DNA from: Mycolicibacterium canariasense
GTDB taxonomy: Bacteria; Actinomycetota; Actinomycetes; Mycobacteriales; Mycobacteriaceae
DNA length: 52,524 nt
NCBI RefSeq assembly: GCF_002101555.1
Contig: NZ_LQOL01000103.1
Coordinates: forward strand, 1 to 52,524
Direction of reading: 5' to 3'
In this document: positions 35,815 through 43,651 of the stretch, in pieces
How positions within the stretch are numbered: position 1 is the stretch's first letter
Layout of the letters: every line of letters starts with the position of its first letter
The notes under the pieces: generated by a model
Told to the model about the DNA's origin: nothing
Databases searched by the model: none
The model's input: the letters and a program-made list of their open reading frames with translations, nothing else
Made by a program: the position numbers and the translations under genes

Positions 35815-36471
35815 TCACTTCGCGGCCAATATGGTGTCCATGGTGTCGATCTCCTGCTGCTGGGAGCTCATGATGGAACGCGCCATCTCGGTAGCCGCCG
35901 GAAACTGGCCACGGTCCACCTCGGTCTTAGCCATGGCGATGGCTCCCTTGTGGTGCTCGATCATCTGAGTCAAGAACAGCCTGCTCGCCTCGGCGCCCTG
36001 GGCATCCTGCAGTGCTGCCATGTCCTGTTCGGACATCATGCCACCGCCCATACTGCCCATGTCGTGCCCGGGCATGTCGGACATTTCCGGCATCGCGGAC
36101 GTGGTCGTCGATACGCCCCAGTCGGCCAGCCAACCCTGCATCTTCTGGATCTCGGGCCCCTGGGCCTCCTTGATCTGGTTGGCCAGCCTCACCACCTCAG
36201 GATCGATGCCCTGCTTGCCCAGCAGCAGGTCGCTCATCTCGACCGCCTGTTGATGGTGCGGAATCATCCCCTGCGTGAAAGCCACGTCGGCGTCATTGTG
36301 CGTCTGCCCCGTCTGGCCGCCCGACGGGGAGGAGGCCGCCGCAGCCGAGGTCTGCGAACCGCTCATCGACGACATGTCGTGATTCGTTGAAGTGTTGCTA
36401 CACGCGCTTACCGTCAACATGCCCGCCACAGCAGCGGCGGCCAACAATCCGGTCTTCTTGACGTTGTTCAT
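35815..36471 (-). CDS. DUF305 lipoprotein (copy 1)
   Basis: A 218-residue lipoprotein (lipobox VSAC) with the DUF305 four-helix fold. Two repeats carry the metal-like motifs NDADVAFTQGMIPHHQQAVEM and MIEHHKGAIAMAKTE. A Met/His-rich loop (MPEMSDMPGHDMGSMGGGMM) lies between them. DUF305 proteins are commonly associated with copper resistance. GGAGG 7 bases before the ATG. A TRAAG-N6-TRAAG box lies about 130 bp upstream. It is convergent with the kinase gene. A second copy is at 48.9 kb. Confidence 0.9.
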   Translation of the reverse strand: MNNVKKTGLLAAAAVAGMLTVSACSNTSTNHDMSSMSGSQTSAAAASSPSGGQTGQTHNDADVAFTQGMIPHHQQAVEMSDLLLGKQGIDPEVVRLANQIKEAQGPEIQKMQGWLADWGVSTTTSAMPEMSDMPGHDMGSMGGGMMSEQDMAALQDAQGAEASRLFLTQMIEHHKGAIAMAKTEVDRGQFPAATEMARSIMSSQQQEIDTMDTILAAK

Positions 36472-36600
36472 TCGAGTCCTCCGTAATCCGTTTCTCGACA
36501 TCGCATTTCGACGTCGAGGAGCTGATCTCGCTTCGCGTGATCGGCACTCGTACGACACACCAGCTTGACCGCACCGTCTAAGAGTCGCCGCGGCGTTCGG

Positions 36601-36616
36601 TGAAGAAACGGTAAAG
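36601..36616 (-). promoter_or_regulatory. TRAAG-N6-TRAAG box 3, before DUF305 copy 1
   Basis: TGAAG (36601-36605), AAACGG, TAAAG (36612-36616). It is oriented toward the DUF305 gene like the other boxes, with the same 11-bp period. Confidence 0.6.
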
Positions 36617-36653
36617 ACGGACCGCCGCGGTTCTGCAACGCCGGGGGCCTCGA

Positions 36654-37739
36654 CTAGTAGCGGCGGGCGTTGTGAAACGGGGATGACGAGATCGGCGCCA
36701 CCTTCACCGGAGTTCCGAAGGTCGACGCGTGCACCATCATGCCCTCGCCGATATAGATGCCCGCGTGGGAGACATCAGAGTAGAACGTCACGATGTCACC
36801 GGGGCGCAGGTCGGTCTGCGTGATCGGCGTACCGCCGTCGGCCAACGCTTGACTGGAGCGTGGCAACTTGCGACCGGTCTGCAGGAACGCCCACTGGATC
36901 AGCCCCGAGCAGTCAAAGGCATCCGGGCCCGTCGCGCCCCAGGAGTACGGCTTACCCAACTGAGTAAGGGCGGCCTGAACGACGACTTCGTTCTGCCCTC
37001 CCGGTACATCGGCGGGTGCAGGCGCGGCGATGACAGCCGGATCCGAGGGCCGCTCGGGATCGGGCGCCGGTGGCGGCGGGCCGGGATCGGCCAGCACAGC
37101 GCGCTGCTCCGGCGTCAATACCGAGTACTGCGCCTTGACCGCCTCGACCTGCAGCATCAAGTCGCTCTGCCTGGCTTGGAGCCGGGCGCGCACCACGGCG
37201 GCTTGTTTGGCGGCACTGCGCGCTGCCGCCGCCGAATCCGTGGAGGCGCGCGCCGCCGCGTCCGCCCGTGTGCGCGCCTGCCGGAATCCCTGCATGCGGA
37301 TGGCCATCTCCTCCGCGATGACCCGCTGGACGGACAGCTCATCGATCACCTGCTGGGGGGAGTCCGCGGCCACCACCGCCGAAAGGCCATCGGAGCGTCC
37401 GCCCACGTACATCGCGGCGGCTACCCCGTCGATCGCACTCTGGTAGCGGTCCAGTTCTCCCCTGGCCTCGTCTAGTGCCCCCTGGTCGGCAGACTGTCGC
37501 AGGTCGGCTGCGCGTTGGTCAGCGAGCTTCGCCTCGAGGTCCAACTGCGCGGAGTTCATCGCCTCGGTGGTCTGCTCTGCCGCCCGGGACAGCTCGTTGA
37601 GTCGTGCCAACGCGTCCGCGGCGGGGTCGGCGTTCCCAGCGCTCGACGCCCATGCGAGCAGCAGGATCACCGATACCGCGGTGCGTAGCCCTTTACCAGC
37701 GCACGCACGTGCCGCCTTGGCAACGCGTTCGACAGTCAA
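36654..37739 (-). CDS. RipC-like NlpC/P60 peptidoglycan hydrolase
   Basis: 361 residues: signal peptide, an Ala-rich coiled coil (about 40-215; DALARLNELSRAAEQTTEAM), Pro-rich linker, and an NlpC/P60 domain with Cys in FDCSGLIQW and His in SHAGIYIG. The layout and the motif YSWGATGPDAFDCSG fit the Rv2190c (RipC) branch, not RipA. The start is TTG at 37739, about 9 bases after AAGGAT. TACTACGTAG lies 38 bp upstream. It is divergent from the L,D-transpeptidase gene. Confidence 0.92.
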   Translation of the reverse strand: MTVERVAKAARACAGKGLRTAVSVILLLAWASSAGNADPAADALARLNELSRAAEQTTEAMNSAQLDLEAKLADQRAADLRQSADQGALDEARGELDRYQSAIDGVAAAMYVGGRSDGLSAVVAADSPQQVIDELSVQRVIAEEMAIRMQGFRQARTRADAAARASTDSAAAARSAAKQAAVVRARLQARQSDLMLQVEAVKAQYSVLTPEQRAVLADPGPPPPAPDPERPSDPAVIAAPAPADVPGGQNEVVVQAALTQLGKPYSWGATGPDAFDCSGLIQWAFLQTGRKLPRSSQALADGGTPITQTDLRPGDIVTFYSDVSHAGIYIGEGMMVHASTFGTPVKVAPISSSPFHNARRY

Positions 37740-37776
37740 ACAGATGATCCTTCGCGTCGCGATTGAAGTCTGTAAC

Positions 37777-37786
37777 TACTACGTAG
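37777..37786 (-). promoter_or_regulatory. TACTACGTAG core before the RipC-like gene
   Basis: TACTACGTAG matches the inner 10 bases of the 18-bp box but lacks the outer TAC. It is placed 38 bp before the start codon, where the full boxes lie at other genes. Confidence 0.45.
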
Positions 37787-37850
37787 GTCGCGACTAGGTT
37801 ACGAAATGGCAACGGTGTTGTCTACGGGAAGCGGATGGAGCATTGGCCGC

Positions 37851-37866
37851 CTTTACCGAATCTTCA
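37851..37866 (+). promoter_or_regulatory. CTTYA-N6-CTTYA box 4, before the L,D-transpeptidase
   Basis: CTTTA (37851-37855), CCGAAT, CTTCA (37862-37866). In coding orientation this is identical in layout to the boxes before mmcO and DUF305. It lies about 100 bp before the start codon. Confidence 0.6.
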
Positions 37867-37964
37867 CCAAAGGACCAACCCAGCCATATTCGGAGCCGTG
37901 ACACTGAGAGGTGAAGCAGTGACGCCGCGCAGTGCTATCCCGAGAATTCGAAGGAGGGTGTCTC

Positions 37965-39218
37965 GTGCCAACCGACCACATGTCACGGACCTTGCGTTCA
38001 AGTCGCGAATTCACTGCACCTGGGCGCCGGCGTCTCGCTGCAGCGATCGCAGTGCTTGTGGCCTCAACCCTCGCCGCGGCGGCGTGCGCGAATCCGGCGA
38101 CCATCACGACAGCAGAGGCACCGGCGTCGATCACCGCGAAAGGCGAGCCCTACGCCGATCTGCTCGAGCCGTGGCTGCAGTCGTCAGTAACAGACGGCGC
38201 AGTCGGCGTGCCCGTCGATGCACCGGTGACGGTAACCGCCGGCGACGGCGTGCTCGGCGCGGTGGAGTTGGTCAATGCGCAAGGCAAGACCGTGGCCGGA
38301 CAGGTCGGTACGGATGGTGTTACGTGGTCCAGCGCCGAACCCTTAGGTTACAACAAGCGATACACGTTGACCGCCGAGGCACTCGGGATTGCCGGCGCGC
38401 TCACTCGGCGGATGACTTTCCAGACCCAGTCGCCGACGAATCTCACGATGCCCTACGTGATGCCCAACGACGGTGACGTTGTGGGTGTGGGCCAGCCGAT
38501 AGCGATCCGCTTCGACGAAGACATCACCGACCGCGCGGCCGCACAACAGGCTATCGCCGTTACCACCACCCCCCGCGTCGAGGGAGCGTTCTACTGGCTC
38601 AGCGCACGCGAAGTCCGTTGGCGCCCAGCAGAATATTGGGCATCCGGCACGAGTGTCGAAGTGGCTGTGAACACCTACGGTGTCGACCTCGGCGCGGGAT
38701 TGTTCGGACAGGACAACATCACCACCCGGTTCAGCATCGGTGATCAGGTCATCGCCACCGCCGACGACGCCACCAAGACATTGACCGTGCGACGTAACGG
38801 CGAGGTGGTCAAGACCATGCCGATGTCGATGGGCAAGAACAGCACCCCCACCGACAACGGCGCTTACATCATCGGCGACCGATACGCCAACCTTGTGATG
38901 GACTCGTCGACTTACGGCGTCCCGGTCAACTCTCCCAACGGTTACCGTCTCGACGTCGACTGGGCTACCCAGATGTCCTACAGCGGCATCTACGTCCACT
39001 CAGCCCCCTGGTCGGTGAGCAGCCAAGGTAAGACCAACGTCAGCCATGGCTGCCTGAACGTCAGTCCTGATAATGCAAAGTGGTTCTACGACAACACCAA
39101 ACGCGGTGACATCGTCGAAGTAGTCAATACGGTTGGGTCGACGCTCTCCGGGGTGGATGGCCTTGGCGATTGGAACGTCCCCTGGGAACAATGGCGAACC
39201 GGAAACACCACTGTGTAG
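37965..39218 (+). CDS. L,D-transpeptidase lipoprotein (LdtA/LdtB type)
   Basis: 417 residues. After a basic N-terminus come a signal segment and lipobox (AAAC), two immunoglobulin-like domains, and the YkuD catalytic domain with VHSAPW and SHGCLNVS (catalytic Cys and His). It would make 3-3 cross-links between meso-DAP residues, the beta-lactam-tolerant linkage of mycobacterial walls. The GTG at 37965 follows AAGGAGGG by 6 bases; an ATG at 37980 is possible. It stands among copper genes behind a two-component-type box. Confidence 0.94.
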   Translation: MPTDHMSRTLRSSREFTAPGRRRLAAAIAVLVASTLAAAACANPATITTAEAPASITAKGEPYADLLEPWLQSSVTDGAVGVPVDAPVTVTAGDGVLGAVELVNAQGKTVAGQVGTDGVTWSSAEPLGYNKRYTLTAEALGIAGALTRRMTFQTQSPTNLTMPYVMPNDGDVVGVGQPIAIRFDEDITDRAAAQQAIAVTTTPRVEGAFYWLSAREVRWRPAEYWASGTSVEVAVNTYGVDLGAGLFGQDNITTRFSIGDQVIATADDATKTLTVRRNGEVVKTMPMSMGKNSTPTDNGAYIIGDRYANLVMDSSTYGVPVNSPNGYRLDVDWATQMSYSGIYVHSAPWSVSSQGKTNVSHGCLNVSPDNAKWFYDNTKRGDIVEVVNTVGSTLSGVDGLGDWNVPWEQWRTGNTTV

Positions 39219-39269
39219 CGGCGGAATCAACGGCGAGGGGCGCCAATCACTGACTGACTACTTACAATC

Positions 39270-39287
39270 TACGTATCTACTGCGTAG
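39270..39287 (+). promoter_or_regulatory. 18-bp box H after the L,D-transpeptidase
   Basis: TAC-GTATC-TAC-TGC-GTAG. With the preceding C it agrees with the copC box at 17 of 19 bases. The next translation signals are AGGAGG at 39351 and the Met-rich gene at 39563. Confidence 0.6.
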
Positions 39288-39360
39288 ACTTTTGCAAGGA
39301 ACGTGCACGGGAACCGCGGCACGCCTAATAGGTTTCGATGATCTGACCTCAGGAGGAGTG

Positions 39361-39513
39361 ATGACCCTGCGAGCCACCGTATGGGCTGCGCTCGGCGCAG
39401 TCGGCAGGACTGGCAGATCTAAGCCAACGCCGTCAACTCTGCAGAGTAATGAGCGCCGCAACCGACCCGTGCATACGAGCAGCCGCTGCGTGGGTGTCGA
39501 CATACACGCGTAG
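39361..39513 (+). CDS. 50-residue frame with strong ribosome site
   Basis: ATG at 39361 follows AGGAGG (39351-39356), and the 18-bp box H ends 74 bp upstream, so initiation is likely. The product begins MTLRATVWAALGAVGRTG and becomes Arg/Ser-rich with no fold signs. It may be the start of a gene lost to decay, or a leader for the Met-rich gene 49 bp downstream. Confidence 0.35.
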   Translation: MTLRATVWAALGAVGRTGRSKPTPSTLQSNERRNRPVHTSSRCVGVDIHA

Positions 39514-39562
39514 ATAGCACCGAAGTCTGATCTGGAGACAGATCACTCATGAAGGGATAATC

Positions 39563-39817
39563 ATGACAGAACTCGCCCCCTCCACCTCGGGTCGGCCTCC
39601 ACGGCTCTACCAAGCCTTGGCGATCACAGGAATCGCGGTCGGATTCTTTGTCATCGCCGTTGCCCTGTATTTCTTGATTGCGCGTCCCAGTTGCTGTGCC
39701 TCCATGAACATGGGCAACAACAGAATGATGGAACAACCCATGGACATGCCCTCGATGTCGCCAATGCCAGGCATGTCCTCGATGCCGGGGGCGCCCCTTC
39801 CTGCCCCCACGCCCTGA
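39563..39817 (+). CDS. 84-residue membrane protein with Met-rich tail
   Basis: One membrane helix (ALAITGIAVGFFVIAVALYFLI) is followed by a tail with CC and ten Met residues (RPSCCASMNMGNN, RMMEQPMDMPSMSPMPGMSS). GAAGGG lies before the ATG. Such Met-rich stretches bind Cu(I) outside the membrane. No named family was recognised. It may be controlled from box H. Confidence 0.7.
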   Translation: MTELAPSTSGRPPRLYQALAITGIAVGFFVIAVALYFLIARPSCCASMNMGNNRMMEQPMDMPSMSPMPGMSSMPGAPLPAPTP

Positions 39818-39990
39818 AATCCTGGGTGATATCAACCTTCACACAAAAGTGTGTCGCTGGCGGCGGTATACAACACCCGTGCGACATCGACGACGGCTGA
39901 CGCTCCCGCGATAGAGGCGGACCACAGGCCCGCGTTGCCAGCTCGCTACCATCGCAGCACGTAGATTAGTCGTGACCAGAAGGTGTCGAT

Positions 39991-40833
39991 GTGCAGCTAC
40001 GTAAATTCATTGCCGTAATTGTGACCGGAGTCCTGGCCGCGGCGTGTTCGTCGAACGCCCCCGACGACGCGCCCGCGATTGTGCCGGGCATGGTGCATAT
40101 CCACGGCCTCGGTCTCAATCCGCCCGACGAAGCTCTCTATGTGGCAACTCATTACGGGCTCTATACCGTCGATGACGGTCAGGCGCCACAGCGAGTCAGC
40201 GATCTGGCGCAGGACTTCATGGGCTTCACTGTCACCGGGACCGACGAATTTTTGGCCAGCGGCCACCCGGATCCGGCCGATCGTCAACAGCCGCCACATC
40301 TGGGCCTGATCAAAAGCAGCGACGCCGGCCAGTCCTGGGAATCGGTGTCGTTGCACGGAAGCGCCGATTTCCACGCGCTCGAGTACCGGCACGGACGGGT
40401 CTATGGTCACGACAGCCAGTCCGGGGCTGTAATGGTCAGCCTCGACGAGCAGTCCTGGCAGCGGCGAGCAGAAATCGCCGCCTTCGACCTTGCAGTATCA
40501 CCCGAGGATGCCGACGAGATTTTGGCGACAACCCAATACGGGCTGCTCCGAAGCACGGACGGAGCGACGACGTTTGGTGCAATTAGCGGTGCACCGCCCT
40601 TGGTGTTCGTCAGCTGGCCCGAACGCGGTCCTCTGCTCGGAGCCGACCTTGAAGGAAGGCTCTACACCAGCACTGACAACGGACAGATTTGGCGGCCACA
40701 ACACGCCCTGAACTCCGAACCTCAAGCCCTTCTCGCCGCCGGCGACGGCCGAGTCTACATCGCGACAGACACCGCTATCTACAGCTCCACCGACGACGGT
40801 GCCACGGTGAGCGTCCTCACCGTTGTCGAGTAG
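39991..40833 (+). CDS. beta-propeller lipoprotein (F510_1955-like)
   Basis: 280 residues with a lipobox (LAAAC) and repeated BNR/sialidase-like Asp-box strands (SSDAGQSWESVS, STDGATTF, STDNGQIW, STDDGATV). An early HIHGLGLNP motif is typical of the F510_1955 family of putative glycosylhydrolases found in copper clusters. The real substrate is unknown. The GTG start follows AGAAGG by 7 bases. A lone CACGTAG half-box lies about 27 bp upstream. Confidence 0.8.
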   Translation: MQLRKFIAVIVTGVLAAACSSNAPDDAPAIVPGMVHIHGLGLNPPDEALYVATHYGLYTVDDGQAPQRVSDLAQDFMGFTVTGTDEFLASGHPDPADRQQPPHLGLIKSSDAGQSWESVSLHGSADFHALEYRHGRVYGHDSQSGAVMVSLDEQSWQRRAEIAAFDLAVSPEDADEILATTQYGLLRSTDGATTFGAISGAPPLVFVSWPERGPLLGADLEGRLYTSTDNGQIWRPQHALNSEPQALLAAGDGRVYIATDTAIYSSTDDGATVSVLTVVE

Positions 40834-41077
40834 AGACACGACTGTCCCGATGAACCGTCGATGCTCGACCGACTGCGGTCGCCGGCCGCGGCGGCTACTG
40901 TGTTGGCGCTGGAAGACGCTGCTGGGTCACCGGCAGCGCCGAGAATGGGACCGAATCCTGGCACAGATTGAATGAACTCGGGCCGGATGAGGGCCGCCCC
41001 TGCAGGATGAGTGGTCCAATTCCCTGGCGCGAGTGGCGGTCTCGGTCTATAGCAACCTACGGTGGGGCGCACGGGTG

Positions 41078-41893
41078 TTAGGCCGGTCGGTGGCGGTTGG
41101 TTGAACCTGGGTTGAGAGCAGTGGTGAGTTCCTGTGCGAATTCGGCCGGGTGGGACACGGCCCCGACGTGACCGCCCGGCAGTTCGACGGTGTTGCGGCC
41201 AAATTTCCGCGCCAGCACCACGTTTACGTCGTGAGCGGGATAGCCACGGGCTTCTCGTCCGACGGCCAGCAGGATTCGTTCCGCATGGAGGCTAAGCGAA
41301 TTTAGGTCGAGTTGCACTGCAGGGTATTGGCGGAGTTCGTGTTCGAACCAGTAGATGGAGTTGGCCTCGTTGCGAGGAACCGCATTCATGACCTGCTGAT
41401 CGCTGTGTGGGAAGGTCTGTGCGCGGAACCTCTGCATGGCCGGCCCGGTGCCGGCGTGCTTGTAGAGGTCATAGACCTGGTGGAAGAACTTCACCCAGCT
41501 GTCCCCGTCGGGCAGCTGTAGCACGGCTGGCGGTTCGAACGGTACGAGTGCGTGCACGACCTCGGGGTGACGGGTCTGCAGTTCGAGGGCGACGATCGCT
41601 CCTGAGCTGGCGCCGAATACCGTCGCCGGTCCACCGCCGACATGCTCGATCAACCTCCGCACGTCATCAGCGTCGGTGTTCAGGCGGTGTGAATAGTCCT
41701 GCGGCCCGTCGAGTCGGCTACGAGAGAATCCACGCCGGTCGTAGAGGACGATGGTGTAGTCGGCCGCAAGATGTTCGGCGACCATGCGGAAGCTGTCGGC
41801 CGCGCCGCCGGCCCCGGGAATCATGACCATCAGCGGACCTTGGCCGTGGACCTCGAAATACAGCTGGGCACCAGGCGCGTCCAGGACAGTCAT
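41078..41893 (-). CDS. alpha/beta hydrolase
   Basis: 271 residues with the complete fold: oxyanion region MIPGAGGAADS, RRGFSRS, nucleophile elbow GASSGA, and C-terminal His in GGHVGAV. The ATG at 41893 overlaps the DUF2218 gene stop by 4 bases. Substrate unknown. Probably regulated with DUF2218 by the divergent TetR protein. Confidence 0.88.
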   Translation of the reverse strand: MTVLDAPGAQLYFEVHGQGPLMVMIPGAGGAADSFRMVAEHLAADYTIVLYDRRGFSRSRLDGPQDYSHRLNTDADDVRRLIEHVGGGPATVFGASSGAIVALELQTRHPEVVHALVPFEPPAVLQLPDGDSWVKFFHQVYDLYKHAGTGPAMQRFRAQTFPHSDQQVMNAVPRNEANSIYWFEHELRQYPAVQLDLNSLSLHAERILLAVGREARGYPAHDVNVVLARKFGRNTVELPGGHVGAVSHPAEFAQELTTALNPGSTNRHRPA

Positions 41894-42603
41894 GGACGCC
41901 GCTGTACCGCGGAGGGTGGTGGCGCTTCGCCCGGGTCGGTCGCGGATGTGGCACCCGGGCGCTGGTGCCGTTTCCTCCGGCCGGCGTGCATGGCTACGCC
42001 CCCAAGGCCTCGATAGCGCCGCATCCCCAGGTGCGCGACTAGGACCACCATCGTGGCCAGGATGATGAGCATCACGGTGTTGCCCACCCAACCCGTCCAT
42101 GTCACGGCGGCTATAGCGGTTCCACCCAGCCCTAAATGCGCGGCGACGCCGACGGCAGCCAACCCGCTCCATCCCAGTCGCGAGCGCCACCACGGCCTCC
42201 TCACGACAAGCCCACGCGACAGCGCCACACGGTCTGCCTCGCCATCAGTCACAATCGGTAAAACTCCCAGCCCCTGCCAGTCCACAGTCACACAGTCGGG
42301 TCGACCTATCGTCTGCAGTCGGGCGGCAACGGTGTCCTCAAGTTGGCGCAAGCGCTCGTGGTCTGCGGCTTCCAGCCGCAGAACAAGCACGTCCGCACCT
42401 GCCCGCAAGGTCAACGTCCCTTCGGCGAAATAGACCGACCCCATGGTGTCGGTGTAGTCGACACGCTCGATCCTCGGGGGCATTGGGCCGCCGCGGTCGC
42501 TGGGATGGACTGACATCACCCGCATCTGGTTGGCATGTCGGCATAGTTGGGTCAGGTAGCGGCTGGCCCGGTCTGTCACAACCCGAGCTTCAACGGTTGG
42601 CAT
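41890..42603 (-). CDS. DUF2218 protein with C-terminal membrane segments
   Basis: 237 residues. The first 90 (MPTVEARVVTDRASRYLTQLCRH ... ERVDYTDTMGSVYFAEGTLTL) are a DUF2218 domain. The rest contains two or three hydrophobic segments (LAAVGVAAHLGLGGTAIAAV, TVMLIILATMVVLVAHLGM). DUF2218 is normally about 95 residues alone, so this is a longer form. GGAGGGG before the ATG at 42603. Function unknown. Confidence 0.8.
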   Translation of the reverse strand: MPTVEARVVTDRASRYLTQLCRHANQMRVMSVHPSDRGGPMPPRIERVDYTDTMGSVYFAEGTLTLRAGADVLVLRLEAADHERLRQLEDTVAARLQTIGRPDCVTVDWQGLGVLPIVTDGEADRVALSRGLVVRRPWWRSRLGWSGLAAVGVAAHLGLGGTAIAAVTWTGWVGNTVMLIILATMVVLVAHLGMRRYRGLGGVAMHAGRRKRHQRPGATSATDPGEAPPPSAVQRRP

Positions 42604-42639
42604 ATAGGCCCCTCCTGAGACGTCCACCGGACACTTTTA

Positions 42640-42654
42640 CGATACAACGTGTCG
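42640..42654. promoter_or_regulatory. candidate TetR operator
   Basis: CGATACAACGTGTCG is a 15-bp imperfect palindrome (five of seven pairs) in the gap between the DUF2218-hydrolase unit and the divergent TetR gene. Confidence 0.4.
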
Positions 42655-42704
42655 CACTACCGTCATAATGTATTGCAGCGGGCGGATTGTCTACACTGCG
42701 GTCT

Positions 42705-43286
42705 GTGCCCAAGTTGTGGAACGACACCATCACCTCTCACCGGCACGCCGTGCGGGAAGCGGCGATCGATGCCACTGCAGACCTGATTGCCCAGCACGGA
42801 CTGCTTTCGGTGACGATGTCGCAAATCGCCGCGAAGGCTGGCGTGGGGCGGGCCACGCTCTACAAGTACTTCCCCGACGTCGAAGCCGCGCTTCAGGCGT
42901 GGCACGAACGCCAGATCGCGAATCATCTCGAACAACTCGCCTACGCCCGCGACCAGGCCGGCCTTCCGGCCGAGCGTCTCGAAGCCGTGCTGCGGGCCTT
43001 CGCGCTCATCACCCGCGAGTCCCACGAGCACCGGGACAACAGCGCTGTTGCAGCCCTATTGCATCGGGGCCATCATGTCTCGGAAGCTCACCGGCGTCTC
43101 CACACGATGATCAGCGACCTGCTGGCCGAAGCGGCCGCCGACGGCGAGGTGCGCGGCGATGCCTCCTCTGACGAGCTCGCCAGCTACTGTCTGCACGCCC
43201 TGGCCGCTGCCAACGACCTTGCCTCTCCCGCCGCGGTCGATCGCCTGGTCGACATCACCCTCGCTGGGCTGAGGAACTCTCGCTAA
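42705..43286 (+). CDS. TetR-family repressor
   Basis: About 193 residues: an N-terminal helix-turn-helix (LLSVTMSQIAAKAGVGRATLYKYFPDVEAALQAW) and a helical ligand-binding part. It is divergent from the DUF2218-hydrolase operon, its likely target. The start is GTG 42705 or TTG 42687; neither has a clear ribosome site. Confidence 0.88.
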   Translation: MPKLWNDTITSHRHAVREAAIDATADLIAQHGLLSVTMSQIAAKAGVGRATLYKYFPDVEAALQAWHERQIANHLEQLAYARDQAGLPAERLEAVLRAFALITRESHEHRDNSAVAALLHRGHHVSEAHRRLHTMISDLLAEAAADGEVRGDASSDELASYCLHALAAANDLASPAAVDRLVDITLAGLRNSR

Positions 43287-43651
43287 TCGCCGTTACGCCA
43301 GCGCCTCTGGACGTCAACGTGCGCTATCAACTGTGCGAGTTGTTCTTTCATCGATCTCTACAGCAGCACGGTCCCCGGCGGCCAGACCCACGGGCGGCGA
43401 CATCAGTCGCGCGCAGGTGACGAGTCAACATGCGGCTACGAACCGCAGCACATGCGTGGGACACGACTGTGACCTGCGCGAACAGCGGGTCTTCCATGTC
43501 CACTGATCTGTCGTTCTGATGAGAGGCCGCGTCAGCGTTCTCAGCGACCAAAACGTATGCAACCGCGCCTGTCTCAGGTTCCGGTCTCCGGTCACTTCGC
43601 GTTGGGTCGGGCAGTGACCGAGGCGAACTTGACAGCGGCTGCGACCGGGAG
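43287..43651. other. gap after the TetR gene
   Basis: About 365 bases without a supportable gene. A minus-strand frame ending GPCCCRDR (43348-43551) has no ribosome site or family features. Confidence 0.4.

Noticed and set aside
40834..41077. Possible gene between the propeller lipoprotein and the hydrolase
   Set aside because: No ribosome site, no family similarity and no regulatory box could be seen.
43348..43551. Small CCC-ending frame on the minus strand as a metallothionein
   Set aside because: No ribosome site, no regulatory box, and Arg-rich composition typical of a shadow frame.
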